From: Lachnoclostridium phytofermentans ISDg
GTDB lineage: Bacteria; Bacillota; Clostridia; Lachnospirales; Lachnospiraceae
NCBI RefSeq assembly: GCF_000018685.1
Contig: NC_010001.1
Location: 1,132,001 to 1,196,000, forward strand
Direction of reading: 5' to 3'
DNA length: 64,000 nucleotides
A program made the position numbers and the translations under genes. The notes beneath the pieces were generated by a model that did not search any database, was not told the DNA's origin, and saw only the letters and a program-made list of their open reading frames with translations. Shown in pieces: positions 35,513-43,806 of the stretch; within the stretch, counting starts at the first letter, position 1, and each line of letters begins with the position of its first letter.

Positions 35513-36667
35513 TTGAAGATTATTATAAATGAGATGAAGAAGTTATTTAACTTAAAGATGATATGTTTATTGTTCCTAGGAAGTATCATATTCTATGAAT
35601 TATTCATATCCTTTGAAATTGATTATTTTCCAAATGGAAGGCCAAATTTAGATGTGTATAATGTCACAGTACAAATGCTCCATGATTATGGTAAAGAGAT
35701 GGATGAAGTGGAATTTGAACAGTTTAAGAACCAATATGAAGAAAAGATAAGACAAACGGATGATTTTTTGAGCCAGAATGTTGATTTTAATAACGTTTCC
35801 ATTTACTCGTATGAAGATTATATTCGGGTAGAAGAACAGTCCTTTTTTGAACAAAGAAATGAAGCATTCGAAACGATGAAATGGGATTATCTAAATCGAA
35901 AAGAAGGAACATGCTTCTGGGAACTACAGACGATGGAATGGATAATAAGCACTTATGAGGGGAGAGACAACTATTACTTTGAAGGTTTGAATGAACAAAA
36001 GTTTAACAAAAGGGTGAATGAAATTATAGAACATAATGCAAATGAATCAATATTACCTTCTACGATTTTTAATAACTACAACGATTTCATTATGTATGTT
36101 GGAGTTTGTATCGCCGTAGGTATTATGTTTATGTTAACTCCATTATACCTAAAGGATCGAACCGGAAAGGTTGAGTATTTACAATATTCAAGTAAGCATG
36201 GCAGAAGATTGTGTAAAAGTAAGGTGATTGCTGGGCTTATGTCAGCATTTATCATTACGACTGTTGAACTTTTGATTTACTTTATCGTATATCGTGGAAA
36301 CCAAACAAGTATGTTTATGGAAAGCAATATTAATTCTGCATTGAATCATAGTTTCTGGTTTGACCTAACATTCTTTCAATATATCGTCTGTACAGTCATA
36401 TCTATCTATATGATAAGTATTTTTGTGGCATTAATTAGTATGTTTGTATCGCGCAAAGTAAATAGTTACGTCACAGGGATTGGAGCTTTGGTACCTACGG
36501 TATTTATCGTATGCGGGTTAACAGCAGGAGTCTTGTTGAATTTTATTTTCTCCATCTATTGGCCAAAGTATTTGGTCTTTGGAATCTATGTGGTATTCCT
36601 AGTAATTACAGTACCGTGTATGGTATGGATGTTGAGAAAAGAAAGAGTTATTGATATAAAAGGGTAG
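35513..36667 (+). CDS. ABC-2-like permease (subunit 2)
   Basis: A 384-aa membrane protein with the same layout as the previous gene: an N-terminal helix (FNLKMICLLFLGSIIF), a large outer domain and six C-terminal hydrophobic segments. I prefer a TTG start at 35513, which puts AGGGTGA 5 bases upstream; GTG 35504 lies inside that site. It is the last gene of the operon. A hairpin at 36677-36717 follows but has no T run. Confidence 0.7.
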   Translation: MKIIINEMKKLFNLKMICLLFLGSIIFYELFISFEIDYFPNGRPNLDVYNVTVQMLHDYGKEMDEVEFEQFKNQYEEKIRQTDDFLSQNVDFNNVSIYSYEDYIRVEEQSFFEQRNEAFETMKWDYLNRKEGTCFWELQTMEWIISTYEGRDNYYFEGLNEQKFNKRVNEIIEHNANESILPSTIFNNYNDFIMYVGVCIAVGIMFMLTPLYLKDRTGKVEYLQYSSKHGRRLCKSKVIAGLMSAFIITTVELLIYFIVYRGNQTSMFMESNINSALNHSFWFDLTFFQYIVCTVISIYMISIFVALISMFVSRKVNSYVTGIGALVPTVFIVCGLTAGVLLNFIFSIYWPKYLVFGIYVVFLVITVPCMVWMLRKERVIDIKG

Positions 36668-37141
36668 TAAGTAAATCCTACGAAATCATGCCGTTGCTGA
36701 CGGATAGATTTCGTAGGAAGTGGATGGTTATACTTTTGGGAATATACAGGAGGAAGAGAACCTTCAGGGAAGTTATCCAAAGAAGTAAAAAGGATTAATC
36801 TAAGTACTTTAAATATATAGAATATTGATAAGTAATAAGTACATGCATGAGAGCAAGATTGACGATAACGAAGAAGAATTCGTAGGAGATAGCTTAAGCT
36901 TTAATGCAAAGCAGTCGGAGTAATTAAAATATCATTATTTTGGTATGCCATCTCGACAGTATAATCAAAAGGCACAGACACAATGAAACCTATGCATTTC
37001 TTTTGCAACTATATTGTAAAAGATTTTAAATAACTTTATCTTGCCTTTAGTAATAAAATAAATATTAGAGTAAAGTATTGATAATTTTATGTTTTTACAT
37101 TATTATGGAGTACTAACTATCAAAAATTATTGTAAGGTACG
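36668..37141. other. spacer before the first papain-fold gene
   Basis: An 11-bp hairpin with an inner CCGT/ACGG stem (CCTACGAAATC 36677-36687 with 36707-36717) may end the permease mRNA by processing. From 36983 onward the sequence is the left part of a ~990-bp duplication (second copy from 49022). I see no gene in between. Confidence 0.6.
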
Positions 37142-37976
37142 ATGAAGATGAAAAAAATTTATATAGTGTTTATTGCGTCAAATTTCAAATCAGGAAAATT
37201 AATTCGGTTTTTCACGAGAGGAAGATATAATCATATAGCATTTTCACATGAACCATATATATCTGAGGTTTATTCATTTGCTAGATATAATTATTACGAA
37301 TCCCTTCTTGGAGGGTTTGGTCCAGAGTATTCGAATCGTTACTTATGCCAGGGAAAAGATATCGCAATAAAGATATGCCAGTACGATGTAGCTGAGGAAC
37401 ATTATGAGAGGATCAAGGAAAAGCTTGATTACTATGGAAAAACTAAGACAAGGTATAATATTTTGTCTGTTTTAACTTACCCATTGAAGAAACAGGTGGA
37501 GCTTCCGGATACCCATACGTGTATCAGCTTTATGTTAGAGTTACTAGAGTTAAACAATAACATCACCATAAATAAATTAGAAACGATGCTATCAAAGAGT
37601 GTTATATATGAAGGAAATTTAAGTAATCGATTATCATACGTAGCAGCTCTAGATGAAGATGAATTTTTTGTTCGGAAAAAGCGGCTTGACGTATGGAGAA
37701 AAAACTGTTTGTATTATTATTGGTTATTTGCTACATTGGTTAGATTACATATTTAGTGATGTTCTACCGCTATTACCTTATCACAAATTCAGTGAAAGTT
37801 AATAAGAAAAGCAATTTGGTAATATGTCAATAACTAATTTGAAATGATTTTAGATAGAAGGGGAACTTTAATAGACCTACGGTCTGAGTTCAACAGAATA
37901 AATAGGAAGTAAAATCAGTACAACTCTCCTTTAAACACGATACGGTGAACCGTATCATAAGTAACGGAGAGTTTTA
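36983..37976 (+). repeat. ~990-bp duplication, copy A
   Basis: Nearly identical to 49022-50021. It includes the 204-aa gene, both flanks and the rlmH-end repeat at its right edge. Up to the gene end the two copies align without gaps at an offset of 12039 bases; small indels occur after 37785. Confidence 0.92.
37142..37756 (+). CDS. permuted papain-fold (YiiX/NlpC-like) cysteine hydrolase, copy A
   Basis: A 204-aa soluble protein without a signal peptide. A His in RYNHIAFS (His31) comes before a Cys in THTCISFMLELL (Cys127), the permuted order of YiiX/LRAT-like members of the NlpC/P60 superfamily; Glu42 may be the third residue. Such enzymes cut peptides, amides or thioesters; no substrate can be named. 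The protein is identical to that of 49181-49795 although nine bases differ. TAAGG lies before two ATG codons six bases apart. It stands alone, directly left of attachment-like repeat M1. Confidence 0.65.
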   Translation: MKMKKIYIVFIASNFKSGKLIRFFTRGRYNHIAFSHEPYISEVYSFARYNYYESLLGGFGPEYSNRYLCQGKDIAIKICQYDVAEEHYERIKEKLDYYGKTKTRYNILSVLTYPLKKQVELPDTHTCISFMLELLELNNNITINKLETMLSKSVIYEGNLSNRLSYVAALDEDEFFVRKKRLDVWRKNCLYYYWLFATLVRLHI

Positions 37977-38066
37977 CTGCTTTTGGAAAAAGAGACGGTG
38001 GTTTCGAATCCCACCGTCTCCGCTTAGTATCATTAGTCTCAACCTTTAGGGGTTGGGGCTTTTTTT
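37923..38066 (+). repeat. rlmH-end module M1 with tRNA-3'-like hairpin and terminator
   Basis: The 33-bp rlmH-end repeat is at 37944-37976, within a palindrome GATACGGTGAACCGTATC (37939-37956) and between ACTCTCC (37923-37929) and GGAGAGT (37966-37972). It is followed by GAGACGGTGG-TTTCGAATC-CCACCGTCTC (37992-38020), which ends like a tRNA-Ser 3' part (CGTCTCCGC), and by a terminator (38036-38066) whose T7 tract is the insertion point of the IS. Confidence 0.85.
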
Positions 38067-39515
38067 GGCTCTTTGTCAAGTCTTGGGGTGGGATTCACGG
38101 AATCCCGCTCCATTACTTCATTTAGAGCTATTTTAATGTTTTGGTTTATAATTCATGTTTTTGGGCGTGCCAAATAAGCCTCTTGCCTAGTCGTCCATTT
38201 TCTAATTAAATAGTGCAGTGTATAATTCTTGTTCGGAATCTATTGAAGTTACGCATTCCAAAAGATAATCTTTTTAGTACCTTGATTTTGTTATTGTAGC
38301 CTTCGGTAGGGCCATTTGTATATTTGTATTTAAAGGCATTTAATATACCTTTTGACCAGTTTCTATAGGTTTTGGCACAGTTCTCAAATTCAGGTATTCC
38401 TGATTTTTCAGCTGTTTTAACCCAATCCCAGAAAGCTGTTCGTTGATAAGAATACTTTTCGCTTTGGCAAATACCATAGAACCATTCTTTAAGATTGTGA
38501 GCTACTCTCAAGTCATCATTGTAAAGCAACATAAGGTCGCATGCTTTCTTGTTTTCATCCTTAAGCTTGGCGTAGCGAGTTAGTATTAGCTTTCGGCTAC
38601 GTTTGTAGTATTTTCTGAGGTTTGCAGACATTGTTTTCTGGAGTCTTTTCCTCACATTTTCAATTGCCCATGTAACATACCGGATGAAATGGTATTTGTC
38701 GATAATGATTGTGGCATTAGGGAAATAAGCTTTTGCTAAGTCCACGTAAGGCTGCCACATGTCACAGACGAAGAACTTCACACGGTGACGCTCTGCTCGG
38801 CTTGTTTCTTTAAAATAGGCACTTAAATGGCTCTGCGTTCTGTCCGGTAGTATATCTAGAATGCTACGTTTCTTGGCATCCAAAAGAATACATTGGTATT
38901 TCCCCGCATCCGTATCTCCCTTGAACTCATCAATTGAGATACACTCTGGAAGAGAGGGAGCGGAATAGTTAACGGTGTCTAAAAGCCGGGTAACAGTATT
39001 TACTGATACATTCGTTATTTCAGCAACGGACTTGATATTTATAAGATTTCTGAGTAGGTCTATAATCTTGTAAGATAATCGTAAAGTACGCTGTTGATAA
39101 GAGGGAAGGAAATGATATTTTTCCGTAAATCTTTTACCACACTGGCAGACATAGCGTCTTTTCTTAAGGACCAAATATGTATGTTTCATTTGAAATGGCA
39201 GATCCTTAATTTCTTGATTACGGTAATCATGAATGCGTTTGGTTTGATTACCGCAGCAAGGACAAGTATGTAAAGAAGGAGCTGTTTCAATGAATATCTT
39301 TACATAGTGATCAGCATGCACAACTTTTTTGATATAAACATCTTTTAAATCTAAAAGATTTCTGGTACAATTAGAGTGCATTTATATGGAACCTCCTTTG
39401 GAAGTGTTTGTTTGGACGACGGGCATTTTCGGGGAGGCTTCTTTTATTTTATTACATAAAAAGAAGGTTGGGAATATGTTAAATGATACACACCCCAACC
39501 TTTATTATAGAACCC
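38067..39515 (-). mobile_element. complete ISL3-family insertion sequence
   Basis: The ends are GGCTCTTTGTCAAGTCTTGG on the left and, read inward on the other strand, GGGTTCTATAATAAAGGTTG on the right; both continue with a GGGGTG block. T7 flanks both sides (38060-38066 and 39516-39522), as expected of the roughly 8-bp target duplication of ISL3 elements. The element is 1449 bases long with one transposase gene. Confidence 0.8.
38206..39381 (-). CDS. ISL3 family transposase
   Basis: 391 aa, apparently intact. The N-terminal zinc finger reads CPCCGNQTKRIHDY and CQCGKRF; a helix-turn-helix follows (INIKSVAEITNVSVNTVTRL); the catalytic DDE domain includes SIDEFKG, FVCDMWQPYVDLAK and, near the end, GPTEGYNNKIKVLKR. 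Length and order match ISL3 transposases. AGGAGGT (minus strand) precedes the ATG. Confidence 0.93.
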   Translation of the reverse strand: MHSNCTRNLLDLKDVYIKKVVHADHYVKIFIETAPSLHTCPCCGNQTKRIHDYRNQEIKDLPFQMKHTYLVLKKRRYVCQCGKRFTEKYHFLPSYQQRTLRLSYKIIDLLRNLINIKSVAEITNVSVNTVTRLLDTVNYSAPSLPECISIDEFKGDTDAGKYQCILLDAKKRSILDILPDRTQSHLSAYFKETSRAERHRVKFFVCDMWQPYVDLAKAYFPNATIIIDKYHFIRYVTWAIENVRKRLQKTMSANLRKYYKRSRKLILTRYAKLKDENKKACDLMLLYNDDLRVAHNLKEWFYGICQSEKYSYQRTAFWDWVKTAEKSGIPEFENCAKTYRNWSKGILNAFKYKYTNGPTEGYNNKIKVLKRLSFGMRNFNRFRTRIIHCTI

Positions 39516-39680
39516 TTTTTTTGTTGAGTCGATAGTCGCTAAGTGGCAGGAGAGTCAAGGAAGTATTGGGAAGTGCGATTCTAATGTGGAATGACCTGGA
39601 ATTGGAAATTAAAGGATGGCGTAGGCAAAGAGGGAGAAATGGTGATAGGAAGTTGGACACCCGATGGACACCTAAGTGAC
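39516..39680. repeat. G/A-rich repeat element, copy 1 (related to 63761-63904)
   Basis: It begins TTTTTTTGTTGAGTCGATAG and ends near CACCTAAGTGAC; the copy at 63761-63904 has the same two ends and a diverged purine-rich middle. I see no coding potential. It lies between the IS and the RES cassette. Confidence 0.6.
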
Positions 39681-39795
39681 TAAATAAGAAGTTTAGATTA
39701 GAAAGAGAAAGTTGATTGCTGGAAAAATATAGTGTATTATAGGAGTGTAAATAAATTTTTAATCTATAACTAATCATAAAAATAGATAATACTAA

Positions 39796-39820
39796 TTATA
39801 GCAATAATGGGAAGTTGATT
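39796..39820 (+). repeat. cassette inverted repeat, left copy L1
   Basis: TTATAGCAATAATGGGAAGT followed by TGATT. The inverse appears at 41197-41216 and 42361-42377 on the far side of the RES genes, and a near-identical left copy precedes the SIR2 gene at 46781-46800. Confidence 0.75.
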
Positions 39821-39892
39821 TCATACTTCGGAATTAGTGAGAAGATAAATGCAATACATCAAATAGATTTTTTGAAAAAGGTGGTGCTAAGA

Positions 39893-41095
39893 ATGAATCC
39901 AAATACTGATAAATTATACTTATATTTATGCAAAAATATAGAATTATTACAATTACCAATTATTGTAGAAGATGGTTGCGATGTTTTTCCAATACTTTTC
40001 AGTAAAATTGAACAATATATACAATTATTATGTGGTAATGATTGTCTTAGAAAGTATGTACATAATGCTGAAATAATTGTCCAAAGACTAAAAGAAGCTA
40101 TAGAATCATATTTAAAGGGCAATATTAATATTGCTAATGATATTATTATGTTAATACTAGAAGATACAAAAAAAATGGGTGGCAAGTTAATAATTTCTAC
40201 CATAGATGAATGTTTATCTGAAGATGAAATGGACCAACTATATAAAGCAAGAACAGGGAGTTTTCAACCATTCAGCGAAGATGAAATGCTTCATATTCCA
40301 TTTAATAAAAGAGGTTTAGTCCAGAACCAAAGATACAGTATTAATGGAATGCCTTGCTTATATTTGGGCACATCAACCTATGTTTGTTGGGAAGAGTTAA
40401 GTCGTCCAGATTTCAATTCATTTTGGGTAAGCAGGTATGAGGTAAAAGACACCAGATTAAAAATTCTAAACTTATCATATACATTACAAGATATCATGAA
40501 TTATAAAAATCATAATTCAAACGATTATGAATTAGAAAGAACTTTAATTGAATACTTTTTGTATTGGATAATACAGTGTGCATGTTCAATTTTTGTAAAA
40601 AATAAAAATAGAGTATTTAAAGAAGAACATATCATTCCTCAGTTAATAATGCAAAATATTCGAAGGACAGATATTGATGGGATTATGTATTTCTCTACTC
40701 GTGGTAAGTATACAGCTGGATATCGTGCTTGGATTATGAAAAATTTTGCTTTTCCTGCAGATGATTACGAGATACTCACAGATAATGTGTTTGATAATGA
40801 AAAATATAAAGAAAATAAATTATCTAGAAAACTAAAAGAAGCCTTTTCGTTGACTGCTCCATTAAATATGGGGTTAATAAGAGTAAGATCAGGGAATGAA
40901 TTTTGTATAAGTGAAGAAACAAAATGTATAAATGAAGCGCTTAAGTACATTGAAATTGCTAAACCTTCGATAAATTCAGATCGGATTAGTAGCCTTATAG
41001 CTTTGTCAGAGAAAAATTATATGCGTTACGAATATACAAAATTCTATGAAATGGAATTAGAATTAAGGTATATGATTGCTAATAGGATTACATAA
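39893..41095 (+). CDS. RES-domain protein (predicted NAD+-consuming enzyme)
   Basis: RES domains are NAD+ glycohydrolases or phosphorylases, known as toxins of RES-Xre modules. The C-terminal two thirds fit: KARTGSF with Arg120, PCLYLGTSTYVCWEE with Tyr157 and Glu167/168, the Arg-Tyr-Glu pattern of the family. The first ~110 residues are a helical extension not seen in the short RES toxins. The start is ATG 39893, since AAGGTGGTG lies 5 bases upstream; TTG 39815 lies in the flanking repeat. There is no Xre antitoxin beside it; a repeat-type protein follows 208 bases downstream. At 400 aa it is much longer than classical RES toxins (~150 aa), closer to stand-alone defence-type RES proteins. 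Confidence 0.75.
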   Translation: MNPNTDKLYLYLCKNIELLQLPIIVEDGCDVFPILFSKIEQYIQLLCGNDCLRKYVHNAEIIVQRLKEAIESYLKGNINIANDIIMLILEDTKKMGGKLIISTIDECLSEDEMDQLYKARTGSFQPFSEDEMLHIPFNKRGLVQNQRYSINGMPCLYLGTSTYVCWEELSRPDFNSFWVSRYEVKDTRLKILNLSYTLQDIMNYKNHNSNDYELERTLIEYFLYWIIQCACSIFVKNKNRVFKEEHIIPQLIMQNIRRTDIDGIMYFSTRGKYTAGYRAWIMKNFAFPADDYEILTDNVFDNEKYKENKLSRKLKEAFSLTAPLNMGLIRVRSGNEFCISEETKCINEALKYIEIAKPSINSDRISSLIALSEKNYMRYEYTKFYEMELELRYMIANRIT

Positions 41096-41196
41096 CTCTG
41101 TATTCTAAACAACAAGTGAAGAGATAGAGAGGATTTTGTTCAAATTCAATTTGATGAATGCAAAGTTTTTATAGTGAACTTAAATGAGCATAGCTG

Positions 41197-41216
41197 ACTT
41201 CCCATTATGTTTATAA
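41197..41216 (-). repeat. cassette inverted repeat, right copy R1
   Basis: ACTTCCCATTATGTTTAT is the inverse of ATAATGGGAAGT in L1. The same 18 bases occur at 48563-48580 behind the SIR2 gene. Confidence 0.7.
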
Positions 41217-41303
41217 GGACGAACTTAACCATAATGGAATATGTAAAGCATACTGTAACTTATTCGATGAGTTAAATCTTTGAAAATTAGATGGGGGATA
41301 CAT

Positions 41304-42317
41304 ATGGGAGATTATAATTATTTCAAATTATCTTTACTCGCAGAAGATGGTGACTTGGGTGCTATGATTGATTTAGCTAGGTATGCTTTATCTATTAAAA
41401 AATATGATTTAGCATTCGAATGTATTAGTAAGGCTGTAATGTTATCAGACTATATAGATTCGTCTAGAACAATTGAGGCGTATGAGGAGTATGCTTCTTT
41501 ACATATTAATGGTCGTGGATGTGAAAAGAGTGCTTTTATGGCTGCTTTTTGTTATTACTCAATTTATATTTTAGGTGAAAAAACGTATCATGATAAGTTA
41601 ACATCTTTTGTATCTATTTACAAAGCAGAACTGATTAATGAAGTTCAATATAAACTGGTTATTGCCCAAATTGAGATTAATAGTATAGGCGCACATATCC
41701 TTCCTAGAAAAGATTATAATTTTTTTATATATCTACTGAAAGAATTATCATTTTCATCTATTGAAATCACACAGTTCACACAAGGAGTTGAAATTTTGGA
41801 TGTTGATATTGAAAAAATTTCAGATGTCGGTAATACTTTTGAAGTAATTTATTTTAAGAAACAGGCAATGAACTATATAAATAAGTGCTTTACTGATCTG
41901 AAAGAAAAACAAGAAGCTTTAAAACAAGAATTTAATAAAAGTAATGAAGAGGAAAATCAAATGAATATTATAAAATCATTTGAAGATCGAGCAAAGAATT
42001 TAAAAAACAATCTTTCAAGCTCGTATTCAACATTGGGGGATACAGCTCAAGTAATTGAAGAAAATTATTATGCAGCGTACAATTATTACAACGGAATATG
42101 CTTTGGATCAAAAGACTCTTATGACAAACTAAATGGGATTATCGATAAAAAAGATGTATATACGGGACTTAATCAAAGAATTCAAGAACTATTTAGTTTT
42201 ATTTCTGGTAATAAAGATATTAAGTTTGAAACAAATGAATTTGATTTTATTCTTTTTTTAATGAAATATTATGATTTTCAAGAAAAAGATATAAAGGCTG
42301 TTGATAGTACATTATAG
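41304..42317 (+). CDS. Sel1/TPR-like helical repeat protein
   Basis: A 337-aa soluble protein that begins with helix pairs resembling Sel1/TPR repeats (LLAEDGDLGAMIDLARYALS, KYDLAFECISKAVML, EEYASLHINGRGCEKSAFMA). The C-terminal half is helical and charged with a coiled coil around residues 195-235. I do not recognise a full-length family. GGGGGA lies 6 bases before the ATG at 41304. It lies between right repeats R1 and R2 of the RES cassette, so it may belong with the RES protein as sensor or inhibitor; that is inference. Confidence 0.65.
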   Translation: MGDYNYFKLSLLAEDGDLGAMIDLARYALSIKKYDLAFECISKAVMLSDYIDSSRTIEAYEEYASLHINGRGCEKSAFMAAFCYYSIYILGEKTYHDKLTSFVSIYKAELINEVQYKLVIAQIEINSIGAHILPRKDYNFFIYLLKELSFSSIEITQFTQGVEILDVDIEKISDVGNTFEVIYFKKQAMNYINKCFTDLKEKQEALKQEFNKSNEEENQMNIIKSFEDRAKNLKNNLSSSYSTLGDTAQVIEENYYAAYNYYNGICFGSKDSYDKLNGIIDKKDVYTGLNQRIQELFSFISGNKDIKFETNEFDFILFLMKYYDFQEKDIKAVDSTL

Positions 42318-42360
42318 CTAGATTTAAAGTAAAATAATTTATTTCACAATTGAGAAGTTA

Positions 42361-42377
42361 AACCAACTTCCCATTAT
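42361..42377 (-). repeat. cassette inverted repeat, right copy R2
   Basis: Inverse of ATAATGGGAAGTTGRTT, matching 16 of 17 bases of L1, the best partner of the left repeat. It would make the cassette 39796-42377 with both genes. Confidence 0.7.
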
Positions 42378-42560
42378 ATTTAATCTGAGAATGTATGTTC
42401 ATATAATAAAAGTCGCAGCTTTTGTTAATATACTATGACACCTTTAGGACACTTGAGACTATAATTTAGTAGTATTAGAATCTTTACATGATGCACTTTT
42501 CGACTCCTTCGTCGCTAAGAACAACACTTAGACCTAGTAATTATCCCAATTAAACAAATG

Positions 42561-42622
42561 TTCGAATCCCACCGCCTCCGTTTGGGAAGATTAGTCCCAA
42601 CCTGAAAGGGTTGGGATTTTTT
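42561..42622 (+). terminator. tRNA-3'-like fragment and terminator
   Basis: TTCGAATCCCACCGCCTCCG (42561-42580) is a T-loop/acceptor-like fragment without its 5' partner. It is followed by TCCCAACC/GGTTGGGA (42595-42602 with 42609-42616) and T6. It corresponds to the second half of modules M1 and M2, without the rlmH-end repeat. Otherwise I see nothing in 42378-42856. Confidence 0.7.
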
Positions 42623-42856
42623 ATGCGAGAAGAGAGTTAACATACCTTAAATTGTTGGATATGTTAGCTCTTTCTTTGAAATTGTTACTAAATAGAACCG
42701 TGGATTTTAATAGGATTAGGTGCGGTTGTTATACTAAAAAGATAAATTCAAAATAAATTTCGCTTATGTTTATTGAGTTGATTTTCATGAGTTTGAGACT
42801 TGATATCGGATATTAGAATATAGAAAGGTAAATTTACATATTACACCAAAATATTA

Positions 42857-43786
42857 ATGCCATTGATAATAGCAAACAGCCATGGTAAAATACACCATAA
42901 TATGACATTGAATAAGTTTTATGAGGTGGGTATGATTGAATTTCAAGTTGATGAGTGGAGAAACCCTGTAAAAGACTACCTAAATTTAAGTATAGATAAT
43001 TGTTATACATTGTATTATGATGAGTGTAATAATTGTCGAAAGTTTTGTATTAAGGAGCAGTCTTATAATGTACCTGCTGAAGAAGATTTTGTTTTAGCAG
43101 GAGTGGGGTATGTGAGTAATCAGAAACCTGATTATGATTTTGGACGGTTGTGGTCAGATTTAAGACTCCAGAAAAATGTTAAAGAAATTAAGTTTACAAA
43201 GCAATTTCCTAAAGGCAATTTTTTAGAGTGTATGTCAAGTAGAAGAACTGAAGCATTTTTAGAATGGTTGGATGGTAGTGGTTTGTCTATTCACTGCTCG
43301 CATGTTAATAATCTATTTTATTCAACTGTTGATATTGTTGATTCAATAGCTGATATGGACGATATTACTACATTTGGTTATGATATTTACCCATTGAAAA
43401 ATGTCGTATATAAACTATTTCTATCAAACAGAACATATTTTTGATGAAGAGACGGAGATTTATAAAGTCCTTAGTACATATGATATAAAGGATGACAATA
43501 AAAAACTAAGCAATTATAAATTTGTAAAATCAGAAAGTGAATCGTTAGTTCAAGTGTCGGATGTTGTCTCTGGATTGTTTGGTAAGTTCTTCATTTATGT
43601 AAATACAAATGAACATATGGTTTTTTTCATATTAAATCTTCACTTTCTGATTTACAAAGAAAAAATATAAAATTATTTTATAAGATACTTATGGATTCTC
43701 AAAATAAGAATCCTGCATTTATGCATTCAATAGCGAGTTACACTGAATTACGTAAAATCAGTGATTTCTTTGAAATATTTGGGTAG
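42857..43786 (+). pseudogene. DUF3800 gene with two compensating frameshifts
   Basis: DUF3800 proteins are predicted RNase H-like nucleases often found in defence islands. Frame 1 (42857 to about 43398) contains YYDECNN, the DUF3800 start motif. It shifts at an A5 run near 43395-43400 to a second frame (SYINYFYQTEHIFDEE to SLVQVSDVVSGLFGKFF), then at a T7 run near 43621-43627 back to the first frame (FFHIKSSLSDLQRKNIKLFY to the stop at 43786). The three pieces make one plausible ~310-aa protein. Both shifts lie in homopolymers, so decay, slippage or sequencing error are all possible. No good ribosome binding site is seen. Confidence 0.7.
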
Positions 43787-43806
43787 ATTGAGAGGAGAAA
43801 GAAGTT

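Noticed and set aside
36677..36717. terminator after the ABC permease operon
   Set aside because: The hairpin is perfect but no T run follows in either direction, so it is described only as a hairpin.
37992..38023. complete tRNA or tmRNA gene
   Set aside because: Only a T-arm and acceptor-like 3' part is present. There is no D arm, anticodon arm or matching 5' acceptor strand within reach.
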